64,000 nucleotides of DNA, taken from G963676655 sp963676655. Lineage in GTDB: Bacteria > Verrucomicrobiota > Lentisphaeria > Victivallales > Victivallaceae. The DNA is taken from NCBI GenBank assembly GCA_963676655.2, contig CAXXKX010000003.1, positions 1,736,001-1,800,000 of the forward strand, given 5' to 3'. Position 1 is the first letter of the stretch, and each line of letters begins with the position of its first letter. Position numbers and translations under genes: made by a program. The notes beneath the pieces are model-generated. The model saw only the letters and a program-made list of their open reading frames with translations, had not been told where the DNA came from and searched no databases. Shown one piece after another: positions 8,249 through 17,063 of the stretch.

Positions 8249-9275
8249 AAATAAACCGCCTTTGTGTCTGGCGGATCTTCAAGCGATGCGGCATGCCGTA
8301 AAACTCTGCGGGGAAGCGGAGTTTCGAGCAAAGCAACTGTACGACTGGGTCCGAAACAAGCTGGTTCTCGACCCTCAAAAAATGCTTAACTTGCCAAATT
8401 CTTTGCGGGGAAAAATATCTGATTATTATACCAGCTGCTCTTCCATAGTCGAAACGGAGTCCGTTTCCCCTGATAAAACCGCGAAATTGTTGTTGCGCCT
8501 GGCTGATGGCGAAGCGGTCGAAATGGTTATTATTCATGCCCCGGAACGGGTCACTTTCTGCCTGAGTACCCAGGTTGGATGCCCGGTGCGCTGCCGCTTT
8601 TGCGCCAGCGGCGCCGACGGTCTGGTCCGCAATCTTGAAACGCATGAAATAGTGGAACAGCTTTTCCACGGGGTTGCGTATGCTGGTCGTAAGCCGGATA
8701 ATCTGGTCTTTATGGGAATCGGAGAAGGATTGTTGAACTTCAACAACCTTCGTGACGCTTTGCTGCTTTTGTCGGATCAGGATGGCTACGGGATTGCCCA
8801 GCGGCGCATTACCGTCTCGACCAGCGGTTATGTTCCCGGCATGTTTAAATTGGCCGACCTTGGTAAGCAATTCGAACTGGCGGTTTCCCTGCATGCTCCT
8901 AATGATGCCATGAGATCGGTCCTTATCCCGGACGCGGTCAGGTATCCGATTGCGGAAATCATGACCGCCTGCGGTAATTATCTGGAAAAGACCGGACGCA
9001 TTCCCACCTTTGAATATACTTTGATCGATGGGATAAACGACGCGCCGGAAACCGCGCATGATTTAGCCGTTCTGGCCAAACGTCAGCGGGCGAAAATAAA
9101 TGTTATTCCTTATAATGAAACCCCGAATAATGATTTTCGCCGTCCCTCAATGAAAAAAATCAAGCAATTTCTTGCAGTTCTGGAAAAAGCCGGAATTCCG
9201 GCAACCTGCCGGGTTGAAAAAGGTAATTCCGCCTCGGCAGCATGCGGTCAATTGCGTTCGGCGAGAAAAGATTAA
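8229..9275 (+). CDS. rlmN: 23S rRNA (adenine2503-C2)-methyltransferase RlmN
   Basis: 348 residues. The radical-SAM cluster cysteines are C118, C122 and C125 in VGCPVRCRFCASG. C111 (FCLSTQVGC) and C339 (ACGQL) match the two extra catalytic cysteines of RlmN (C118 and C355 in E. coli). FMGIGEG and the RRITVSTSGYVPG segment are further family blocks. The enzyme methylates C2 of A2503 in 23S rRNA, and some homologues also act on tRNA. The start overlaps the upstream membrane protein gene by 20 bases. The stop overlaps convergent rex by 4 bases. Confidence 0.95.
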   Translation: MTPIRTENKPPLCLADLQAMRHAVKLCGEAEFRAKQLYDWVRNKLVLDPQKMLNLPNSLRGKISDYYTSCSSIVETESVSPDKTAKLLLRLADGEAVEMVIIHAPERVTFCLSTQVGCPVRCRFCASGADGLVRNLETHEIVEQLFHGVAYAGRKPDNLVFMGIGEGLLNFNNLRDALLLLSDQDGYGIAQRRITVSTSGYVPGMFKLADLGKQFELAVSLHAPNDAMRSVLIPDAVRYPIAEIMTACGNYLEKTGRIPTFEYTLIDGINDAPETAHDLAVLAKRQRAKINVIPYNETPNNDFRRPSMKKIKQFLAVLEKAGIPATCRVEKGNSASAACGQLRSARKD

Positions 9276-9934
9276 TTCTGGTTACTGAACTCAGGATGCA
9301 TTGTTTTGAGTTTGACGGAGAAAACCGCCAGGCCTGCGGCCAGACTTTCATTGTGAGTCACCACATGCGGCGGAACCTTGATTTTGAACATCGAAAAGTT
9401 CCAAATACCGACGATTCCGGCTTCGATCATGATATCGGCTACCTCTTGAGCATATTGCCAGGGCGTGGTGATAATTCCGACTTTAACTTTCATCCGATCG
9501 ACCAGATTCGGCAACTTTTTCAGGTCATATATCGGCTTGCCGTGGACCTTGGTTCCGACTTTGGTTTTATCTACGTCGAACCCGGCGATTATTTTTAAGC
9601 CGTTTTCCTCAAACGGGGCATAGCCCATCAAAGCGCTGCCGAGAGAACCGACACCGACCAGAAACGCGTCATCCACCCGGTTCCAGCCAAGAAAATTTTC
9701 GATAGCTATAATCATATCTTTCAGGCAATAACCCATGCGAGGCTTGCCGGGAATGCCCATTAAGACTAAATCTTTCCTGACTAATACCGGCTCAAAATCC
9801 AGTTCGTCAATCAGAGTTGTGGTTGAAACGTATTCCTGTCCTTCTTCTTCAAGTCGTTTGAGAATATGCAGATAGATCGGTAAACGCTTGATTGTCGGTA
9901 ACCTTAAAATCTTTTTGCTGGTTTCTTTTTCCAT
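9272..9934 (-). CDS. rex: redox-sensing transcriptional repressor Rex
   Basis: 220 residues, typical for Rex. An N-terminal winged helix (LPTIKRLPIYLHILKRL and VRKDLVLMG, about 10-85) is followed by a Rossmann NADH-binding domain with AFLVGVGSLGSALMGY and a C-terminal domain-swapped helix. Rex senses the NADH/NAD+ ratio and represses fermentation and respiratory genes when NADH is low. In place of the family's usual GxPGK-type turn it has GIPGKPRMGY. GGGAATATTGGA precedes the ATG. The upstream 9935-10150 is AT-rich with TTATTAA repeats, but no convincing Rex box was seen. Confidence 0.95.
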   Translation of the reverse strand: MEKETSKKILRLPTIKRLPIYLHILKRLEEEGQEYVSTTTLIDELDFEPVLVRKDLVLMGIPGKPRMGYCLKDMIIAIENFLGWNRVDDAFLVGVGSLGSALMGYAPFEENGLKIIAGFDVDKTKVGTKVHGKPIYDLKKLPNLVDRMKVKVGIITTPWQYAQEVADIMIEAGIVGIWNFSMFKIKVPPHVVTHNESLAAGLAVFSVKLKTMHPEFSNQN

Positions 9935-10150
9935 TCCAATATTCCCAATTAGTCAGCAATTTATTAATATATTTTTATTAAATTAACCTCTCACCCGCAT
10001 ATTGTCAACCTTTTTTTCAAATTAATGCATTTTTTCCTTAAAAATAATAAAATTCTCAAACTTTGCCCATAAAGAACTTAAGTTTTTTTTACAAAAAATT
10101 TGCTTATCGCAAAAAATGGAGTATCTTATATGCCCCCTGAAAAGGGTTGT

Positions 10151-10228
<78 letters not shown>

Positions 10229-10246
10229 ATTTTCTCTACTTATTAG

Positions 10247-10274
10247 CCTCAAAACTTTTGTTTTGAGGTTTTTT
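10247..10274 (+). terminator. terminator after tRNA-Pro
   Basis: Stem CCTCAAAAC (10247-10255) / GTTTTGAGG (10260-10268) with a TTTT loop, followed by six T. Confidence 0.88.
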
Positions 10275-10427
10275 GCTTATAACCTGCTTTACCTCCTGAA
10301 GCCCCATTTTAAGCCTCATCGACGGATGAGATAACTCAAAGCTGATTTACGCTCGAAATTTTCGGCAATTGAAAGATTTTCAATTAATATCCCCGTTATC
10401 AATGCTGGCAAGAGATATTTTACGTGT

Positions 10428-11318
10428 TTATTTTGTAATTTTCATTTCAGTGGGGATTTTCGGCATAGCGCCGGAACTGGCACAAACAAAGCCGGCAAGC
10501 TTTGAGGCGTGAAACATGGCAGTCTCGGGTGAGAGCTCAAGCAGCAGACCTGCGGTTAGGGCGGCGGTAAAAGAATCGCCGCAGCCGACGGTGTCAATTA
10601 CGGGACCATAATCATAAGCCGGAACGTGAATAATTCTGGTACCGCAATAGAGGGTACTTCCTTTTTTGCCTTTTGTCAGAACCAGATATTTAAGATGGTG
10701 AAGTCTCAATAATTCTGCTGCAATTGAATCGTCATTGCCGGTAAGACCGAAGATGTCGGCGACGACCGGGAGTTCTTCATCACTGATTTTCAGCATATCG
10801 CAAAGCTCTAAAGAAGATTTAATGATATCTTTGCTGTAAAAATCATTTCTCAGGTTAATGTCGAATACCTTAAGGCAACTTGAACGGGTATGCTTCAGAA
10901 AGCGCTTTATCGTCGTGCCGGATATTGTCTTACGCTGGGCAAGAGTTCCAAAACACACCGCATCAGCTTGTTGTGCCAATTGTTTTAGTTGGGCACTCCA
11001 TGGAATAAAATCCCAGGCGACCGGGGCATTAATTATATATGACGGAATACCGTCAGCCAATTCAACGCCTACCGTGCCTGTGTGATACTCTGGGACAGTT
11101 GCAAGATATCGCGTCGACAGGTTGCGCGAAGCAATTTCATCAAAAACAGCCTGACCGTCGATGTCATCCCCCACCGCGCTTATGACAAATGCTTCGATTC
11201 CCTGCTGTTTTGCGTGATAGGCAAAATTAGCTGGAGCTCCCCCAAGACGACGTCCATCAGGCAATAAGTCCCAGAGTACTTCACCGATGGTTACGACTAA
11301 AGGGGTTTCCACGTTCAT
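10428..11318 (-). CDS. PfkB-family sugar kinase, fructokinase-like
   Basis: 296 residues. The N-terminal block (VTIGEVLWDLLPDGRRLGGA) and the C-terminal DTVGCGDSF motif, with the catalytic Asp, are the two PfkB signatures. The GGAPANFAYH segment is typical of fructokinase-type members. It would phosphorylate a ketose or related sugar with ATP in the cytoplasm. It is the last gene of a six-gene minus-strand operon, and its ATG overlaps the aldolase stop by 4 bases. The sugar cannot be assigned. With the KDG-kinase-like gene two places upstream, the operon has two PfkB kinases of different subfamilies. Confidence 0.88.
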   Translation of the reverse strand: MNVETPLVVTIGEVLWDLLPDGRRLGGAPANFAYHAKQQGIEAFVISAVGDDIDGQAVFDEIASRNLSTRYLATVPEYHTGTVGVELADGIPSYIINAPVAWDFIPWSAQLKQLAQQADAVCFGTLAQRKTISGTTIKRFLKHTRSSCLKVFDINLRNDFYSKDIIKSSLELCDMLKISDEELPVVADIFGLTGNDDSIAAELLRLHHLKYLVLTKGKKGSTLYCGTRIIHVPAYDYGPVIDTVGCGDSFTAALTAGLLLELSPETAMFHASKLAGFVCASSGAMPKIPTEMKITK

Positions 11319-12121
11319 GCAATATATTCACAAAGTTTTTTATTTACTTTAGTCGCATGATGAGCTGCTGTTAAAGCCGATCTTGCCGCCTGGTCAAGGA
11401 ATACCATATCCACGCCCAGCGCAATGAATGTGAAGCCGTCGGCAATGGTTTGAGCAATGTTTTCCGGGGTGGGTTTGACTAGATGCAGCCCCGCAGATTT
11501 CCCATGGGTGGCACATGCGTCAATAACAGTTCGACAGGCATCCCGGATAACTGGATGATCCGGCTGTCCGGTGAGGCCATATGAGCCGCTCATATCATAG
11601 GGGCCGATAAATACTGCGTCAACACCGTCAACCGCAAGAATAGCATCGATATTTTCTACCGCCTGTTTCGATTCGATCATCACTACTACCGCGATATTAT
11701 CATTGGCCGTGGCGGCATAATCATCGAAGTCGCATCCGTAATCGTTCATACGCGAAAAACAAAAACCGCGAATGCCCTGTGGCGGATATTTGGCTGCCGC
11801 AACCGCTTTTCGCGCCGCATCGGCGGTATTGACCAGCGGGACGATAACGCCCTGTGCCCCGGCGTCGAGCATTTGGCGGATCGCCAGGGTATCGTTTTCA
11901 CGGACCCGGGCCAGTGGGACGGAACCGCGTCCGTACATGCCACGAATCAATGCGGTGAAGCCTTCGACATCGATATCAGAGTGTTCGCAGTCGACCCCGA
12001 GCCAGTCGTAACCAGCATTAGCCAAGATTTCCGCAAGTGCTGGATACGGCCCGATTTGCAGCCATGAACCGAAAGTAGGAGTGCGTTCAAGCAATGCTTT
12101 GCGTATTGGATTATTTGTCAT
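11315..12121 (-). CDS. HpcH/HpaI-family aldolase (2-keto-3-deoxy sugar-acid type)
   Basis: 268 residues. A TIM barrel with the class II pyruvate-aldolase pattern: GVDCEHSDID near the N terminus, PLARVRENDTLAIRQMLDAGAQGVIVP, and MIESKQAVENIDAI, whose Glu is a probable metal ligand. VDAVFIGPYDMSGSYG follows. The family splits 2-keto-3-deoxy acids (HpaI, GarL, RhmA) into pyruvate and an aldehyde. Next to a KDG-kinase-like gene, a role in uronate- or rhamnonate-derived keto-deoxy acids is likely. AGGAAAGTG precedes the ATG. Confidence 0.88.
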   Translation of the reverse strand: MTNNPIRKALLERTPTFGSWLQIGPYPALAEILANAGYDWLGVDCEHSDIDVEGFTALIRGMYGRGSVPLARVRENDTLAIRQMLDAGAQGVIVPLVNTADAARKAVAAAKYPPQGIRGFCFSRMNDYGCDFDDYAATANDNIAVVVMIESKQAVENIDAILAVDGVDAVFIGPYDMSGSYGLTGQPDHPVIRDACRTVIDACATHGKSAGLHLVKPTPENIAQTIADGFTFIALGVDMVFLDQAARSALTAAHHATKVNKKLCEYIA

Positions 12122-12137
12122 TTTTCACTTTCCTGAG

Positions 12138-13223
12138 TTATCTGGCGATCTCTTTTGATTTACCGACCCGTTTAAAATATTCTTTCGCTGGCCATTGCGG
12201 CCCGAGATCGCTAACGGTTTTCTGCACAACTACTGACATTCGGTTGCCTAGATTGAGCCCGTTTTGAATACGTTCTGTTAGTGGTGCGGCATCGTTGATC
12301 GTGCCATCCGGTTGTATGCCCAGAAAGCCCCCGATAATCCCGGCTGAACAACTGTCGCCAGCGCCGTAGCGGTCGAGCACCACATAATCCAGTTGGTCGC
12401 CAACTATAACCCTGTCGCCTTCAATCAAAGCAACAGTTGTCCATTCGCCGCGTTCGTTGCTGATGCGTTTACGCACCGTCATTACCAGGATAGGGACTTT
12501 GCTGTTGAATTTCTCATTAAGAGCACGGAGAATATCTTCACTGCACTTTATTAGTTCATCCATTGATTTGTCATCATCGAAACCGCGATCGACCCCGAAA
12601 ACCACACGGGCGTCGGTTTCGGTTGTAATCAGACAGGTGAATAATTCCTTCTCCACCATTCTTTCAAGGACGGTCTTAGCCTGTTGCGGTGTCCAGAGTT
12701 TGTTGCGGTAGTTGATGTCAATGAAAGTCGGGATATTATATTTTTTTGCTGTATCCAGTGCTATTTCCGTGTTTTTGAGACATTTTTCACTCAACGCAGT
12801 GGTTATCCCAGAAGTGAAGAACGCGTCGGCGTTTTCGAGGACGGAAAAATCGAATTCACCGACTTCCGCATTCGCTATAGCCGAATTTGATCGGTCGTAG
12901 CCGCCTTCGGCGGTAATCGGTCCCAGTCCCTGTTCGACAAAACAGAGCCCGTTCCGGTCTTTGTCCGTCCAGACCACATAATCCATGCCTATCTTATACT
13001 TCTGCATATCATAGCGCAACAGCCGCCCCATCAAATCGTCTTTCATTTTAGTTACGTACTCTGTCTTAATGCCTTTGGTCAGTCCGCCCGCCTTAGCTAA
13101 CACGTTTGCTTCGCTGCCGCCGGCAAGAATAACCATGTCGTTGCTGTCGCCCCAGGCGGCGAACCCTACCGGACGAATTGCCCCTAAAACTTCACCGAAA
13201 CCGACAATTTTCTTTTTTGCCAT
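12138..13223 (-). CDS. kdgK: PfkB-family kinase, 2-dehydro-3-deoxygluconokinase-like
   Basis: 361 residues, longer than most PfkB kinases. The start KIVGFGEVLGAIRP, GGSEANVLAKAGGL and RYGAGDSCSAGIIGGFLG (catalytic Asp) match the KDG-kinase branch. It would phosphorylate 2-keto-3-deoxygluconate, the end product of uronate breakdown, to KDPG. A genuine KDPG aldolase is not in the window; the neighbouring HpaI-type aldolase may use an unphosphorylated or different substrate. AAGGA lies upstream of the ATG. The extra length falls mainly between about 200 and 260. The substrate is inferred from similarity and context. Confidence 0.78.
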   Translation of the reverse strand: MAKKKIVGFGEVLGAIRPVGFAAWGDSNDMVILAGGSEANVLAKAGGLTKGIKTEYVTKMKDDLMGRLLRYDMQKYKIGMDYVVWTDKDRNGLCFVEQGLGPITAEGGYDRSNSAIANAEVGEFDFSVLENADAFFTSGITTALSEKCLKNTEIALDTAKKYNIPTFIDINYRNKLWTPQQAKTVLERMVEKELFTCLITTETDARVVFGVDRGFDDDKSMDELIKCSEDILRALNEKFNSKVPILVMTVRKRISNERGEWTTVALIEGDRVIVGDQLDYVVLDRYGAGDSCSAGIIGGFLGIQPDGTINDAAPLTERIQNGLNLGNRMSVVVQKTVSDLGPQWPAKEYFKRVGKSKEIAR

Positions 13224-13248
13224 TGTTGAATAATCCTTTATCTTAAAT

Positions 13249-14145
13249 TTATCTTGTTGCTACTTCCCATGCCCGGCAGACCGCAGCATAATATTCATCC
13301 AGGCATTCCTCGCTGGACTTACCCGGCAGAACCCGCATTTCAATGCTGGCGGAGCCTTTGTTTTTTTTGCTGAAATAACCACTATCAAGTCCAAGTTTGA
13401 AAATCTCCGCCAAATCTTCAACGCCGTAAACCCCGCCGGGAATCCCTATGCCGGGATGCTTGTCGCCGTAAAAAGGCGAATCTTTATCGGTCACGCAGTT
13501 GCCGAGATGGATGTGTTCCAGATACTTGCCGGTATCGCTCATGGCCTGAGCAAGCGTTTCGTGCATCAAAGGGATATGGCACATGTCGATCATGCTGGTC
13601 ATGTTGTCACAGCCCGCCGCACGCACTCTCTTGCAGATTTCCACCGCCTCGGCTGAAGATCCGATCAGCTTGCATTTGCTGGTATCCCAGTCGGTAGGCT
13701 CGATCATGACCGTCATTGACTCCGCGCATTTGCACAGTTCAATATAAAAATCAACCAGATAATCCATGCTCTGACTGCGGTTTTCCACATCGTTCGGCCC
13801 GGAATTGGTGATGATCTTCGCGGCATTGCACAGTTTGGCGCGTTCCAGTTCATCTTTATAGACTTTCATGGAATAGCCGCGGTGCTCGTCGTCTATAGCC
13901 GCCGGAGCCAGCGAACGCTGTCCAGCCCGGTTGCCCATATTGTAGTAAATAGTCTTGCCGGAATCCCGGATTACCGGCAAAATCTCATCCTTGATTTCCC
14001 AGGGATACCACATATCCAGAATATCAAGCCGGGGATCAGTCAGGGCGATTTTGAGCGTCCTCAGATGTTCCGCCGGATCAATGATCACGTCGGCGTAAAG
14101 CAGATGCTGATTCAAGCCCAGTCTCATATAGTCGCGCAGTTTCAT
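13249..14145 (-). CDS. sugar phosphate isomerase/epimerase-like TIM-barrel protein
   Basis: 298 residues of the xylose-isomerase-like/AP-endonuclease-2 TIM-barrel superfamily. Candidate metal ligands occur in the usual order: MIEPTDW (Glu), SMIDMCHIPL (Asp and His), HIHLGNCV (His) and SIEMRVLPG (Glu). Such proteins isomerise or epimerise sugars or keto-acids with a divalent metal. The ATG overlaps the M55 peptidase stop (ATGA), so the two are translationally coupled. The precise reaction is unknown. Confidence 0.8.
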   Translation of the reverse strand: MKLRDYMRLGLNQHLLYADVIIDPAEHLRTLKIALTDPRLDILDMWYPWEIKDEILPVIRDSGKTIYYNMGNRAGQRSLAPAAIDDEHRGYSMKVYKDELERAKLCNAAKIITNSGPNDVENRSQSMDYLVDFYIELCKCAESMTVMIEPTDWDTSKCKLIGSSAEAVEICKRVRAAGCDNMTSMIDMCHIPLMHETLAQAMSDTGKYLEHIHLGNCVTDKDSPFYGDKHPGIGIPGGVYGVEDLAEIFKLGLDSGYFSKKNKGSASIEMRVLPGKSSEECLDEYYAAVCRAWEVATR

Positions 14146-14945
14146 TCAGCCTTAACCTCCTTCTGTATTCCGCAATATTTTGACCAGGTTTCTGTTACGG
14201 TTCCGCCCTTTATCAGTATGCTGGAATCATCGACAAACAATTCACGGTGTTTTTCTTTCAATTTTTTTGTATAGTCAGATATTGCAAGAGTTATTTGAAT
14301 CTCTATTGGTCCGTTGAATTTCAATGGCTTGACTTCCGGGTGGGATTTGACGATATTTTGCGCCGCTTCAAAAATCAGGCGGCTGGTAAATTTGGGAGGC
14401 AGACATCTGGCGGCAAACTCTCCCATGGATTCTTTAACCGTAACTGTCCTGACGCCAGATACAACCTGTCCGGCTTCAGTCATTCCAGCCGAATCCCCGG
14501 TCACCAGCCACAAGGGTACGCCGAAATCCCCGGCTATCGCTGCTTCCATGCCGATCTCCCCGACAACCGTTCCGTTGATCCTGATGTCAAGATTTTTACG
14601 TGAATAACTGTGCGGTAAAAGCGCACCTTTAACTCCACTACGGGCGTGAAAACCGACCATGATCATAGCGTCAAAACTGGAATCAATCCCGCCCCAATCA
14701 GGCCGGTACGGAGGTTTGCCGCAAATCACACTGACGCAGTCCGGTAAATCTGTCAAATCTACATTCCTGCCGTCAGTATGTTCGTCATAAATAACGATCT
14801 CATGTTCGCCTTCGGCAAGCAGCCCGTTTATACAGGCGTTGAGGTCGTTGGCCAGCATCGCCCGGCCAAAGGCGGTTCCTTCGGCCTGTTCATAGGTCGT
14901 CACCCCGGTGACGCCTTCAATATCACTTCGAATCATGAATTTCAT
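14142..14945 (-). CDS. M55-family D-aminopeptidase (DppA-like)
   Basis: 267 residues from the ATG at 14945, which overlaps the YhcH stop as ATGA. A frame-extending ATG at 14966 is less likely. The start MKFMIRSDIEGVTGV carries the Asp and Glu zinc ligands of DppA. IVIYDEHTDGRNVD, MIMVGFHARSGVKGALLPHS and GEIGMEAAIAGDFGVP are the other family blocks with His and Glu ligands. M55 enzymes are cytoplasmic decameric zinc peptidases that release D-amino acids from short peptides. It is an odd partner inside a sugar operon; a peptidoglycan- or amino-sugar-derived substrate is possible. Confidence 0.9.
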   Translation of the reverse strand: MKFMIRSDIEGVTGVTTYEQAEGTAFGRAMLANDLNACINGLLAEGEHEIVIYDEHTDGRNVDLTDLPDCVSVICGKPPYRPDWGGIDSSFDAMIMVGFHARSGVKGALLPHSYSRKNLDIRINGTVVGEIGMEAAIAGDFGVPLWLVTGDSAGMTEAGQVVSGVRTVTVKESMGEFAARCLPPKFTSRLIFEAAQNIVKSHPEVKPLKFNGPIEIQITLAISDYTKKLKEKHRELFVDDSSILIKGGTVTETWSKYCGIQKEVKAE

Positions 14946-15397
14946 TTTATCTTCACTTTCATGCATACTTTTCGGTTATTGGTTTTGCCGTTGAGACTGC
15001 AATTCGGGCGGTGGACGTCCTGCGGGAAGAAAACTGCGAACATTCCCGGAGTCATGGATAGCGAGGAATAAACGGCAGGAGCTTTCACTTTGACAACATC
15101 GTCATCTTCCCGGTAATCGCCCAGCGGTTCCAAATCCTGCTCCAACGAAACGTCCATACGTTCCTCGCCGGAGAGGAGCACCTGAACATCGGCATAGTGT
15201 ATATGAGATTCAAACTTACGTTCCTCCGCCTGGCTGGTCTCATAGGACGCCACCTTGGCGAACATGTTACGACCATCAACTTCATGTACGCCGTCCGGCA
15301 GCGAACGGTCGAAATCCCGCGCATAAACAATTGCCTTGTATAACGCATCGACCTCCCGGAAGTACATTCTTAAATTTTCAAACTTGTCACAAATCAT
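14942..15397 (-). CDS. YhcH/YjgK/YiaL-family protein
   Basis: 151 residues, standard for this cupin-like family. HEVDGRNMFAKVASYETS, ESHIHYADVQVLLSGEERM and AVFFPQDVHRPN hold the conserved Glu and His metal ligands. Members sit in sugar and sialic-acid operons, and one (NanQ) is reported to act as an anomerase. It is the first gene of the six-gene operon and has AAAGGAAAT before the ATG. An anomerase or epimerase role on the sugar acid handled by the downstream genes is inferred. Confidence 0.9.
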   Translation of the reverse strand: MICDKFENLRMYFREVDALYKAIVYARDFDRSLPDGVHEVDGRNMFAKVASYETSQAEERKFESHIHYADVQVLLSGEERMDVSLEQDLEPLGDYREDDDVVKVKAPAVYSSLSMTPGMFAVFFPQDVHRPNCSLNGKTNNRKVCMKVKIK

Positions 15398-15447
15398 TTG
15401 ATAGATTTCCTTTTCTTTATTTATTAAAAATCAATATATTTACCTAA

Positions 15448-15467
15448 TTCGCTAAACGTTTTATGAA
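15448..15467 (-). promoter_or_regulatory. imperfect palindrome, candidate operator of the sugar operon
   Basis: TTCGCTAAAC/GTTTTATGAA is a 20-bp dyad matching at 7 of 10 positions around a central AAACGTTT. It lies 51 nt upstream of the yhcH-like start. The form resembles LacI-type operators, but no LacI gene is in the window and no clear -35/-10 pair was seen. Confidence 0.3.
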
Positions 15468-15524
15468 CACCAACAAGGTTTGTAATTATTTAGTTTCATA
15501 AAGTTGCTTTACTTGGCCATTTTA

Positions 15525-16955
15525 CTATTCATCATTTGTTATTTCCTGAATTGTTGAAAATTTGAAACGATACTTATCCGGGGTATTCAGCCAGCGGACA
15601 ATCTCGTCTATCGGATTATCGGTGTCAAGCCAGTAATCCGGCATAAATCCTTTTCCTTCCACCAGGCCGGGCGTAAATATTACCGCGGATGCCAGCCATA
15701 ATCTTATTAACGAATTAGGTAAATAGTAAATATAAACATTCCCGAATGTTCCGGCCCCGGCGGTATTTTCTCCAATTCGAAGGCTGTTCTTTACCGAATA
15801 AGAATATGCTACTGCGGCTTCTCCAGACGATCCGACATATTTATTTACCAGGACAATCATTTTTCCTTTATAACTTCCATTTTTGGAGTTATCCGGCGAG
15901 TATTTGATAATGTTCCATTTTCTTAATGGTTCTTTTTTTATTGCCTCCAAAATTCCTTTCTTATTCTCTCCTCTTTCAGAACGAGTATATAATCTCCTGC
16001 TTTGTAAAGTTCCCGGTGAAGCCAATCGCGCGCCATAGGCTTTCCATTCGGCCAAATTATTAAGGTTTTCCACAAAATTCATCGGATAGTTTGTGCACCC
16101 TCCACAATTCCAGCGCAAATCCCAGATAAACTTCTCTTGATTTTTCAATTCTTTGCCATAGCTTTCAATTTTTTTCAGTTCTTGGTCAAATCTTGACGAA
16201 AAGTTTGAAGTCCTTACAATAGCAATGTTATCCTTTCGGTAGACAGAAATGGCTTTTCCCTTATGTTTTTTATTCGAATTTAATAGTGAGATATGACACG
16301 GAACTGTAACTTTTCCGGAATCAAACGCCAGATCCAAAGACGTGATTTCGCCAAATGAGAGAATCCCCACCAGAAAGTGTTCCTTGCCGGTCGGCGCCAA
16401 TGTCTTGAACAGGTATTTATCCTTCTCTTCTGTGATGAATTTTGCGCCCTTGGGAACTTGCTTATTCCCAGACTCAATAACAACATAATCATCGCCTTGT
16501 TTCTCAAGGAGGATTCCTGTAAAATAAGCGTCCTGATGCGAATAAAAAAGATGTGATTTCTTGCCTTTAATGGCAAAATGCGCGTCGAATATCCCCTTCA
16601 GGGATTTGGTTATCATATTTTCAAATTCAAGAACAGAAACCTTTTCATCCTGCTTGTTGACGAACTCCCGCAGTTTTTTGTATGTGCCTGGAAAGTCAAC
16701 TCCGTTATTACCCCAGTACTTTCTACCGCTGTATGATGTTTCGAGCAGATACTCCAGCATGTCTATATCCTTAAGAGCCTGCTGTTTACTGATATAGTCA
16801 GGCACTTTCTTTGCCTTGTTCCCATACCAAAATCCAAGGATTTCTTTATACTCGACTTTTTTGTTTTCGTTACTGATGTATTGTTTCAATTCGCGGGATA
16901 AATCCGCATATACATTCAGTGATATTATCAAAAATATTGCTGCAATGGTTTTCAC
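15525..16955 (-). CDS. S41-family peptidase, exported
   Basis: About 476 residues starting at a GTG (16955) that has GAGG 6 nt upstream. The ATG four codons earlier lacks a ribosome site. The N terminus KTIAAIFLIISLNVYA is a signal peptide. The C-terminal half is an S41 core: DLRWNCGG, VLVNKYVGSSGEAAVAYSYS with the probable nucleophile Ser, and RIGENTAGAGTFGN. The Lys of bacterial Ctp proteases in the last motif is replaced (AGAG), which fits the S41B-like (IRBP/tricorn) branch. No PDZ domain is evident. It would act in the periplasm or outside. It ends locus A, downstream of the beta-helix protein. Confidence 0.8.
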   Translation of the reverse strand: MKTIAAIFLIISLNVYADLSRELKQYISNENKKVEYKEILGFWYGNKAKKVPDYISKQQALKDIDMLEYLLETSYSGRKYWGNNGVDFPGTYKKLREFVNKQDEKVSVLEFENMITKSLKGIFDAHFAIKGKKSHLFYSHQDAYFTGILLEKQGDDYVVIESGNKQVPKGAKFITEEKDKYLFKTLAPTGKEHFLVGILSFGEITSLDLAFDSGKVTVPCHISLLNSNKKHKGKAISVYRKDNIAIVRTSNFSSRFDQELKKIESYGKELKNQEKFIWDLRWNCGGCTNYPMNFVENLNNLAEWKAYGARLASPGTLQSRRLYTRSERGENKKGILEAIKKEPLRKWNIIKYSPDNSKNGSYKGKMIVLVNKYVGSSGEAAVAYSYSVKNSLRIGENTAGAGTFGNVYIYYLPNSLIRLWLASAVIFTPGLVEGKGFMPDYWLDTDNPIDEIVRWLNTPDKYRFKFSTIQEITNDE

Positions 16956-17063
16956 TAAACACCTCATTGGTTAAGGTTAGGTTGCCGGATTATTACGGTA
17001 TTTTAGATAAAACAGATGACCACCCCTGAATATCACAAGGTATCATGTATTTTTTCATAATTA

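Noticed and set aside
8202..9059. 285-codon minus-strand frame opposite rlmN
   Set aside because: The plus strand encodes a full RlmN with all catalytic cysteines; the antisense frame has no motif and no ribosome site.
9935..10150. Rex-binding box upstream of rex
   Set aside because: Only AT-rich TTATTAA direct repeats are seen; the TTGTGAA-N4-TTCACAA-type dyad is absent.
10368..10386. AATTGAAA/TTTCAATT hairpin after the sugar operon as terminator
   Set aside because: AT-only stem with no T-run on the relevant strand.
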